From assembly GCF_000819445.1 (NCBI RefSeq), contig NZ_CP005286.1, positions 2,418,001 through 2,482,000 of the forward strand: a DNA stretch of 64,000 nt, written 5' to 3'. The notes beneath the pieces were generated by a model that was not told where the DNA came from, ran no database searches, and saw nothing but the letters and a program-made list of their open reading frames with translations. Below are positions 58,340 to 64,000 of the stretch, in pieces. This DNA is from Corynebacterium humireducens NBRC 106098 = DSM 45392 (GTDB lineage Bacteria > Actinomycetota > Actinomycetes > Mycobacteriales > Mycobacteriaceae). Positions within the stretch are counted from its first letter, which is position 1. Every line of letters starts with the position of its first letter. A program made the position numbers and the translations under genes.

Positions 58340-59288
58340 CGGCGAAATCCGGGACGACGTGCTCGATGAGTTCCTCGAGCACCTCGTCCGCCGGGCGTGT
58401 CCCGCGCTTCAGGCCGAGGATGCAGTGGTCGACGCCCATCGCCTCCAGTTCGTGGAGGATGCGCACGAGCGGCCGCGCGCCGACGGACCAGCCGAACTTG
58501 ATCGGCCCGGGCTCCGCGTCGAGGTCGGGGTGCAGGTCGAGGGCGATGTTCATGCCGAAGGGCTTGTCCACCCCGTCGCGCCACTCGGCGAGGTACTTCT
58601 GCTGCGTGGGCAGGGGACGGTGGTAGGTGAGGTGGGCGTCGGCGTGCTCGCGGTGCCACTCCATCGACTGCAGGCATGAGCCGACGGTGAGCACCGGCGG
58701 GCGCACGGCGAGGGGCTTCGGCACGATGTCGCCGCCCCACATACGGCCGCGTGACCAGCGGATTCCCTGGTTCTCGGTGGTCCACGCCTGGTCCATCACG
58801 TCGAGGTTCTCGCGGAACACGTCGGCGCGGGCGCCCTCCTCGAGACCGAAGGCCTTGTACTCGACGGGCCGGTCGCCCGTCGCGATGCCGAACAGGAACC
58901 GCCCGCCCGACAGGTGGTCGACGCTGGCCGCCTCCTTCGCCAGATGCAGGGGATGCCGCACGGGAGCCACGACGGCTGCGGTGCCCAGTGCGATCTCGCT
59001 TGTCGACGCCGCCAGGTACCCCAGATACGGGAACGGGTCCCACACCTGCCCCACGTCGCCGAAGTCGGCGACACGCAGCGGGATGTCGCGGAGCCAGGCC
59101 GTCGCGAAGCCGCCCTCCTCGGCCCGCCGGATGAGCTCGACCTGACGCCCGATGTCCACCGCAGGGTGCTCGGCGCTGCCCGCGACCAGCGGCAGCGCGA
59201 TCCCCAGGGTCAGGCGGCCGCGCGGGAACGTCCGCCGGAAACCGGGCAGAGTGGTGACGGGTGCGTCGGACAGGGAGAACGGGGACAT
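58323..59288 (-). CDS. LLM-class flavin-dependent oxidoreductase
   Basis: A 321-residue luciferase-like TIM barrel. Characteristic pieces are LTLGIALPL, a barrel strand ending in AWLRDIPLRVADFG, VVAPVRHPLHLAKEAASVDHLSGGRFLFGIATGDRP, and a C-terminal segment ILHELEAMGVDHCILGL. Binds FMN (or F420 in some actinobacterial families); substrate unknown. It is divergent from the YibE/F-like gene and convergent with alaT. Confidence 0.86.
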   Translation of the reverse strand: MSPFSLSDAPVTTLPGFRRTFPRGRLTLGIALPLVAGSAEHPAVDIGRQVELIRRAEEGGFATAWLRDIPLRVADFGDVGQVWDPFPYLGYLAASTSEIALGTAAVVAPVRHPLHLAKEAASVDHLSGGRFLFGIATGDRPVEYKAFGLEEGARADVFRENLDVMDQAWTTENQGIRWSRGRMWGGDIVPKPLAVRPPVLTVGSCLQSMEWHREHADAHLTYHRPLPTQQKYLAEWRDGVDKPFGMNIALDLHPDLDAEPGPIKFGWSVGARPLVRILHELEAMGVDHCILGLKRGTRPADEVLEELIEHVVPDFAATACS

Positions 59289-59323
59289 ACCTCCTCATGC
59301 TATCGGGACTAGGGTTTCTCTAC

Positions 59324-60550
59324 ATGGGAAAACACCGCAGCTCAGGCACCCCCGTCTCTCCCTGGCGGCGGATACTCCTCGGCTTCCTCGTCCTCTCCCT
59401 CCTCGCCACCGTGTTCGGGGTGTGGCGGCTGTGGCCACCGGCCGGGGAACCGCAGGTGAGTGAGGAGTTCGCCACCACCTTCAACCTCAACCACACCCAG
59501 GTCAGCGGCACCGTCGAGCTTGTCGACGCCACCGCCTGCTCCTCCCCCTCCACGGGGAGGGCCTTCGACGGCTCACCCGTCGTCCCCCTGGAGCAGTCCG
59601 GGCAGGAGTGTGAGCGCTCTCTGGTGACCATCACCTCCGGCCCCGACGAGGGGCGGCGCACCCAGCTCGTCCACTACGGGCTGCCCGGCGAGCCGCACCT
59701 GCGGGAGGGCGATGAGGTGCTGCTCACCGCCACCGACGGACCGGAGGGCACGACCTACACCTTCGGCGACTACCAGCGTGCGGTCCCACTGGCGGTGTGG
59801 GGTGTACTCATCGCGCTCATGATCGTGGTGTTCGCCGCCTGGCGGGGCGTGCGCGCCCTGGTCGGTCTGGTGGTCACCCTCCTCGGGATCGGGGTGTTCC
59901 TCCTGCCGGCGCTGCTCCACGGCCGGGAGCCGCTCGCGCTGGCGGTGGTCGCGGGTTCGGCGATCCTCATGGTGGTGGTGCCGCTCGTCCACGGAGTGAA
60001 CTGGAAGTCCGCCTCCGCGTTGGCGGGCACGCTCATCGCCCTGGCGGTGGCCGCCGGGCTGGCGCGGGCCGCCATCGGCACGACCCACCTGCGCGGCCTG
60101 GGTTCCGACGACAACCTCACCATCCTGCTCTACCTGCCGGACGTGTCCATCGTCGGTCTGCTGCTGTGCGGATTCATCATCGGCGCCCTCGGCGTGCTCA
60201 ACGACGTCACGGTCGCCCAGTCCTCCACCGTCAACGAACTGGCGGACCTCGACCCCGACGCCTCCCCGTGGCGTCTGTTCCTCGGCGCGATGAAGGTCGG
60301 GCGCGACCACATCTCCTCGATGGTGTACACCCTGGTGCTCACCTACACGGGTGCGGTGCTGCCGATGCTCCTGCTCATCTCCGTGGCGCAGCGCCCGCTC
60401 ACGCAGACGCTCACCAGCGACATCGTCGCCACGGAGCTGCTGCGCTCCGGCATCGGCGCCCTGGCGCTCACCCTCGCCGTGCCGCTGACCACGCTCATTG
60501 CGGCGTGGACGGTGCCGGAGAGGGCCGGGCGGGCGTCGACAGGCGTCTAG
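59324..60550 (+). CDS. YibE/F-family membrane protein
   Basis: A 408-residue multi-pass membrane protein. After one N-terminal helix there is an extracytoplasmic beta-rich region (about 45-165) and then at least seven hydrophobic segments, with hallmark LPDVSIVGLLLCGFIIGALGVLNDVTVAQSSTVNEL and GRDHISSMVYTLVLTYTGAVLPMLLL. YibE/F proteins are of unknown function. ATG 59324 follows TAGGGT by 8 bases without a Shine-Dalgarno site, suggesting a leaderless start; ATG 59297 is an alternative. Its stop overlaps the end of ugd by 4 bp. Confidence 0.86.
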   Translation: MGKHRSSGTPVSPWRRILLGFLVLSLLATVFGVWRLWPPAGEPQVSEEFATTFNLNHTQVSGTVELVDATACSSPSTGRAFDGSPVVPLEQSGQECERSLVTITSGPDEGRRTQLVHYGLPGEPHLREGDEVLLTATDGPEGTTYTFGDYQRAVPLAVWGVLIALMIVVFAAWRGVRALVGLVVTLLGIGVFLLPALLHGREPLALAVVAGSAILMVVVPLVHGVNWKSASALAGTLIALAVAAGLARAAIGTTHLRGLGSDDNLTILLYLPDVSIVGLLLCGFIIGALGVLNDVTVAQSSTVNELADLDPDASPWRLFLGAMKVGRDHISSMVYTLVLTYTGAVLPMLLLISVAQRPLTQTLTSDIVATELLRSGIGALALTLAVPLTTLIAAWTVPERAGRASTGV

Positions 60551-61869
60551 AGGGTGCGGCCCAGGGCGTGGATGTTCCAGCCGGCGGCCTGCCACTTGTC
60601 GACGTCGAGCACGTTGCGCCCGTCGATGATCGTGCGACGCTGCACGAGCTCACCGACGACCTCCGGGTCGAGGTCCCGGAACTGCTGCCACTCCGTGGCG
60701 AGCACGACCAGCTCCGCACCCTCGAGGGCCTCCTCGACGGAGTCGGTGTAGCCGAGCGTCGGGAAGACCTTGCGGGCGTTGTCCATGGCCTTCGGGTCGT
60801 AGACGGAAACCTCGGCGCCCGCCAGGGACAGGGAACCCGCCACCGACAGCGCCGGCGAGTCGCGCACGTCGTCCGAGTTCGGCTTGAACGCCGCGCCGAG
60901 GACGGTGATGCGGTGGCCGAGCAGGTTGCCGTCGCACAGCTCACGGGCCAGCTGCACGACACGGTCGCGGCGGCGCATGTTGATGGTGTCGACCTCACGC
61001 AGGAAGGTCAGTGCCTGGTCGGCGCCCAGCTCACCGGCACGCGCCATGAAGGCCCGGATGTCCTTGGGCAGGCAGCCGCCACCGAAGCCGAGGCCCGCGC
61101 CGAGGAACTTGCGGCCGATGCGGTCGTCGTAGCCGATGGCGTCGGCAAGTTTGGTCACGTCGCCGCCCGCGATCTCGCAGATCTCCGCGACGGCGTTGAT
61201 GAAGGAGATCTTCGTGGCCAGGAACGCGTTCGCCGACACCTTGACCAGCTCGGACGTCACCGTGTCCATGACCAGGAACGGGGTGCCCTCCGCGATCGAC
61301 TTCGCGTACACCTCACGGGCGACCTCCTCCGCGCGGGTCTCACCGCGACGCACACCGAGGACGATGCGGTCCGGGGAGATGGTGTCCTGCACGCCGTAGC
61401 CCTCACGGAGGAACTCCGGGTTCCAGGCGATCTCGACGGTGGTGCCCGGCTTCGCCAGCTCATCGGCCAGCTTCTGCAGCTCATCGGCGGTGCCCACCGG
61501 CACGGTCGACTTGCCGAAGATGATGTGGTCACCCTCCAGCAGCGGCACCAGGTCCCTGATCACCGCGTACACGTAGGTCAGGTCCGCCGCGTAGGAGCCC
61601 CGCTCCTGCGGGGTGCCCACACCGAGGAAGTGCACGTTCGCGAAGTCCGCCGCACGCTGGTAGTCGGTGGTGAAGTCCAGCCGACCGGACTCCAGGTTCC
61701 GGGTGAGCACCTCCGGCAGGCCGGGCTCGTAGAACGGGACCGTGCCCTCGCTGAGGGAGTCGATCTTGGCAGAGTCCACATCCACGCCGAGCACCTCATG
61801 GCCGAGCTCAGCCATGCAGGCCGCGTGGGTCGCACCCAGGTATCCGGTGCCGATGACAGTCATACGCAT
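60547..61869 (-). CDS. ugd: UDP-glucose 6-dehydrogenase
   Basis: A 440-residue NAD-dependent enzyme forming UDP-glucuronate for envelope polysaccharides. The Rossmann start is MTVIGTGYLGATHAACMAELGHEV. The catalytic Cys lies in LGFGGGCLPKD, preceded by FINAVAEICE with the conserved Asn/Lys region ANAFLATKISFIN. The last part has VLGAAFKPNSDDVRDSPAL. ATG 61869 or 61863, with TAACAAT just upstream and no ribosome-binding site. Confidence 0.94.
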   Translation of the reverse strand: MRMTVIGTGYLGATHAACMAELGHEVLGVDVDSAKIDSLSEGTVPFYEPGLPEVLTRNLESGRLDFTTDYQRAADFANVHFLGVGTPQERGSYAADLTYVYAVIRDLVPLLEGDHIIFGKSTVPVGTADELQKLADELAKPGTTVEIAWNPEFLREGYGVQDTISPDRIVLGVRRGETRAEEVAREVYAKSIAEGTPFLVMDTVTSELVKVSANAFLATKISFINAVAEICEIAGGDVTKLADAIGYDDRIGRKFLGAGLGFGGGCLPKDIRAFMARAGELGADQALTFLREVDTINMRRRDRVVQLARELCDGNLLGHRITVLGAAFKPNSDDVRDSPALSVAGSLSLAGAEVSVYDPKAMDNARKVFPTLGYTDSVEEALEGAELVVLATEWQQFRDLDPEVVGELVQRRTIIDGRNVLDVDKWQAAGWNIHALGRTL

Positions 61870-61962
61870 ACCGGTTATTGTTACTGCTCCCGAATGAACG
61901 CAGGCTGAACTGGGATTGAATGCCACTTCCGGGGGTAGAGAACGGGGGACACCCCGCCCCGG

Positions 61963-62532
61963 CTACTCCGCCGGGAAGTTCAGGTACGCCCGCGACGGCG
62001 TCGGACCCCGCTGACCCTGGTACTTCGACCCCAGGGAGCCTGTGCCGTAGGGCACCTCCGCCGGGGAACTCATCCGGAACAGCGCCAGCTGTCCGACCTT
62101 CATGCCGGGCCACAAGGTCATCGGCAGGTTCGCGACGTTCGACAGCTCCAGCGTGATGTACCCCGAGAAACCCGGGTCGATGAAGCCCGCGGTCGAGTGC
62201 GCCAGCAGCCCCAGGCGTCCCAGCGAGGACTTGCCCTCGAGGCGACCGGCGAGGTTCGGCGGGAGCGTGAACTTCTCCAGCGTGGAGGCCAGCACGAACT
62301 CCCCCGGGTGCAGCACGAACGCCTCCCCCTCCTCCACCTCGACGAGGCTGGTCAGGTCATCCTGCTGCAGCTTCGGGTCGATGTGCGTGTACTTCGAGTT
62401 GTTGAACACCCGGAAGAACCGGTCCATGCGGACGTCCACGCTCGACGGCTGGATGTTCGCCGGTTCGAAGGGCTCGATCCCGAGGTCACCGGAGTTGATG
62501 GCGGAACGGATGTCACGATCTGAGAGAAGCAC
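61963..62532 (-). CDS. dcd: dCTP deaminase
   Basis: A 189-residue trimeric nucleotide deaminase, the size of the mycobacterial enzyme. It begins with GTG and [11 protein letters not shown]. Conserved blocks are [46 protein letters not shown] and YLNFPAE near the end. It supplies dUMP precursors for dTMP; the M. tuberculosis homologue also has dUTPase activity, so a bifunctional enzyme is possible here. Confidence 0.94.
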   Translation of the reverse strand: MLLSDRDIRSAINSGDLGIEPFEPANIQPSSVDVRMDRFFRVFNNSKYTHIDPKLQQDDLTSLVEVEEGEAFVLHPGEFVLASTLEKFTLPPNLAGRLEGKSSLGRLGLLAHSTAGFIDPGFSGYITLELSNVANLPMTLWPGMKVGQLALFRMSSPAEVPYGTGSLGSKYQGQRGPTPSRAYLNFPAE

Positions 62533-62593
62533 GGTCCTGAGTGTACGTGACGACGCCCCTCCGCTGGCCCACTCGATCACATGTACTAGTTAG

Positions 62594-62628
62594 CGGACAT
62601 TGATGTCCTGGGGGCCCGTTAATGTCCG
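62594..62628 (+). promoter_or_regulatory. CGGACATT inverted repeat between dcd and a secreted protein gene
   Basis: CGGACATT and AATGTCCG form a perfect 8-bp inverted repeat 19 bp apart; ATGTCC also occurs between them. It lies in the divergent gap, 44 bp before the start of the secreted protein gene. Confidence 0.4.
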
Positions 62629-62671
62629 GGCTGTTCCACCAGTTCCTGTCTCTCGAACCGAAAGGTCCATC

Positions 62672-63118
62672 ATGACCCGTTTCACCCGCGCCCTCACCGC
62701 CTCCGCCCTCGCGCTCACGATGGTGCTCGCCCCGACCGGCGTCGCCCACGCGCAGTCCAGCTTCGGCATGTCCTCGGCGGCCACCCAGAACTCCACCGAG
62801 CAGCGCCTGCGTGCCGCCGCCGAGGGAGCGATGTCCCGCTCCGGCCACCGCATCAACGAGTCCGCGGCCCGCCAGGCGCGGACCATCCTGAAGCGTGCCC
62901 TCTCCGGGGACTTCATCTACTTCAACGGCCAGGCCACCTACTTCGCCCCCGACTTCAGCGGCGGCGCCGTCATCTACCGGATCCCCAACTCCGACGTCGA
63001 GCGCGTCATCAGCGAGCTCGAGACCGGCTCGGCGGACTTCTCGTTCTCCGCACCGAAGGGCTTCGCCGCGGGTTCCGACGACACCCACCACTACCTGGTG
63101 GAGTACACGCTCCTCTAG
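62672..63118 (+). CDS. Small secreted protein
   Basis: A 148-residue protein with a clear Sec signal peptide: MTRFTRAL, hydrophobic ALTMVLAPTG, and an AHA cleavage site near residue 26. The mature part (about 120 residues) begins QSSFGMSSA, has an Arg/Ala-rich helix, and ends with a beta-rich region containing FIYFNGQATYFAPDFSGG. No Cys is present. I do not recognise the family. ATG preceded by GAAAGG. Confidence 0.8.
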   Translation: MTRFTRALTASALALTMVLAPTGVAHAQSSFGMSSAATQNSTEQRLRAAAEGAMSRSGHRINESAARQARTILKRALSGDFIYFNGQATYFAPDFSGGAVIYRIPNSDVERVISELETGSADFSFSAPKGFAAGSDDTHHYLVEYTLL

Positions 63119-63130
63119 ACCAGGCGTTTC

Positions 63131-63158
63131 CTGACCGACCCCACGCCAGTGCTACACT
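63131..63158 (+). promoter_or_regulatory. Promoter of tRNA-Gly
   Basis: CTGACC and TACACT are 16 bp apart and end 26 bp before the mature tRNA, suitable for a sigma-A promoter. Confidence 0.5.
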
Positions 63159-63184
63159 TGTCCGGTAGCTCGTCATGAGCGACT

Positions 63185-63255
63185 GCCGGCGTAGTTTAAT
63201 GGTAGAACTGCAGCTTCCCAAGCTGCTGGCGCGGGTTCGATTCCCGTCGCCGGCT
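63185..63255 (+). tRNA. tRNA-Gly (CCC)
   Basis: Acceptor GCCGGCG pairs with CGCCGGC; D arm TAGTTTAATGGTAGAAC; anticodon arm GCAGC-TTCCCAA-GCTGC giving anticodon CCC; T arm CGGG-TTCGATT-CCCG. CCA is not encoded. The sequence is followed directly by a strong terminator. Confidence 0.96.
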
Positions 63256-63268
63256 CGGTCTGGAAACA

Positions 63269-63304
63269 GCCCCCCACCTGGATTTTCAGGTGGGGGGCGT
63301 TTTT
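63269..63304 (+). terminator. Rho-independent terminator after tRNA-Gly
   Basis: GCCCCCCACCTG pairs perfectly with CAGGTGGGGGGC around GATTTT; a T run follows (63300-63304). Confidence 0.92.
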
Positions 63305-63312
63305 CCGTCTCA

Positions 63313-63384
63313 GGGTCGGGGTAGCAGGACATGGAGTGCGGGAAGTAGGCCGTCCTGGCGCAGGTCCGATTCCTGTCGCCGGCA
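63313..63384 (+). pseudogene. Relic of a second glycine-type tRNA
   Basis: The last 30 bases (63355-63384) match tRNA-Gly 63226-63255 at 26 positions. Two of the four changes are compensatory in the T stem (CGGG/CCCG to CAGG/CCTG). The 5' acceptor strand and anticodon arm are not recognisable, though GTAG and ATGG echo the D arm. It may be a decayed tRNA copy or an old integration scar. The remaining gap to 63564 shows nothing else. Confidence 0.55.
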
Positions 63385-63564
63385 TCATTGCTTTCCGGGG
63401 CCCCTGTGCTCACCTACCGCAGGAGGCTCTCCGCCACGAGCGCGGAGGCCCGCACGGACCCCGCCGACCTCGCCGCGTGCCCCGCAGTCTACTGCCGGGC
63501 GACGAAGTCGGTGAGGTGCAGCTCGTTGGTGGGGGTCACCGGCGCCCGCTCCCGCACGGGTTCA

Positions 63565-64000
63565 TCAGACACACCGGACGATCGGCTGCGGATCGTACCT
63601 GGTGGTGATGGTCTCCCGGGAGATCTCGTTGCCGGAGAGGTCCCGGATGATGCGGGTGTCGGAGGTGGTGAAGCCGGGGATGCCGCCCGAGGGGATGCAG
63701 TCGGAGCCGGAGACGGTCTGCTGGCGGGGCTGCGTCGGGGCCCAGCGGCCGCCGTTGACGGATTCGACGGTGACGGTCTTCACGCCGGTGAGTCGGACGG
63801 TGACGTCGCCGCCGCCGACGGCGGTCTCGATGCGCACCGGGTACTGCGAGTTGTTGCGGAACTGCAGGTCGATGGCGCCCTCGAAGACGGTGGCCTCGCG
63901 TCCCGCGGGGTAGCGGGAGATGTAGTAGCTGTGCGGGGTGTGGGCGACGTCCTCCATGCCGGCGAAGTAGGCGGCGTTGTAGAGGGTGGTGGCGAACTGG
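63565..64000 (-). CDS. VanW-family protein, 3' part
   Basis: The C-terminal 145 residues of a gene that runs past the window end. The frame contains TTLYNAAYFAGMEDVAHTPHSYYISRYPAGREATVF and DLQFRNNSQYPVRIE, the conserved core of VanW-domain proteins. Such proteins in Actinobacteria usually have an N-terminal membrane anchor and peptidoglycan-binding repeats upstream. Function is unproven; cell-wall related. Confidence 0.82.
   Translation of the reverse strand, partial: QFATTLYNAAYFAGMEDVAHTPHSYYISRYPAGREATVFEGAIDLQFRNNSQYPVRIETAVGGGDVTVRLTGVKTVTVESVNGGRWAPTQPRQQTVSGSDCIPSGGIPGFTTSDTRIIRDLSGNEISRETITTRYDPQPIVRCV

Overview
The window looks like a high-GC Corynebacterium chromosome. The evidence is a dnaK-grpE-dnaJ cluster with a HAIR-type HspR operator, the corynebacterial sulfate-assimilation cluster (fpr2, cysI, cysX/cysH, cysD, cysN, cysY, cysZ) with McbR-like operators, an Rv0338c-like Fe-S reductase next to alaT, and IS31831-like ISL3 DNA. 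The species cannot be named from sequence reading alone.

Layout: 0-4 kb heat-shock genes (minus). 4-12.3 kb DUF4272-like protein, putA, AI-2E-type exporter, a shortened FAD oxidoreductase, MTA/SAH nucleosidase-like protein and an AbiEi-like protein. 12.5-22 kb sulfur and siroheme island: a shrunken ferredoxin-NADP reductase paralogue plus cobA on the plus strand, then cysZ-cysY-cysN-cysD-cysXH-cysI on the minus strand and fpr2 divergent from cysI. 22.2-22.3 kb a 27-residue membrane peptide. 22.5-39.45 kb one very large type I-E CRISPR array (about 214 repeats, 213 spacers by my count), broken by an IS3-family element inserted in a spacer and by the same element, nested in a copy of itself, inserted in a repeat. 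39.5-48.5 kb complete type I-E operon cas3-cse1-cse2-cas7-cas5-cas6e-cas1-cas2 (minus), reading towards the leader and array.

Between cas3 and the next gene, and divergent from cas3, lies an orphan two-repeat mini-array of degenerate CRISPR repeats with a 32-nt pseudo-spacer and several hairpins. It points at a Fic-domain gene that has been broken twice, first by an IS3-family element and again by an ISL3-family element; both insertions can be removed on paper to restore one reading frame. This crRNA-like element beside cas3 and a (dead) Fic gene is the best candidate for an undescribed regulatory or addiction module. The rest of the window (53-64 kb) is core genome: Fe-S reductase with a 66-bp minisatellite tail, DUF1707 protein, alaT, LLM flavin oxidoreductase, YibE/F protein, UDP-glucose dehydrogenase, dcd, a small secreted protein, tRNA-Gly(CCC), a tRNA relic and a VanW-like protein cut by the window edge.

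Functional logic: the cys genes take sulfate to APS (CysDN), sulfite (CysH) and sulfide (CysI, fed by Fpr2 and ferredoxin), with siroheme made by CobA and CysY. The CRISPR region is an adaptive immune system whose spacers record repeated encounters with related invaders (homologous spacers in the same register, a spacer with a one-base variant) and internal unit duplications.
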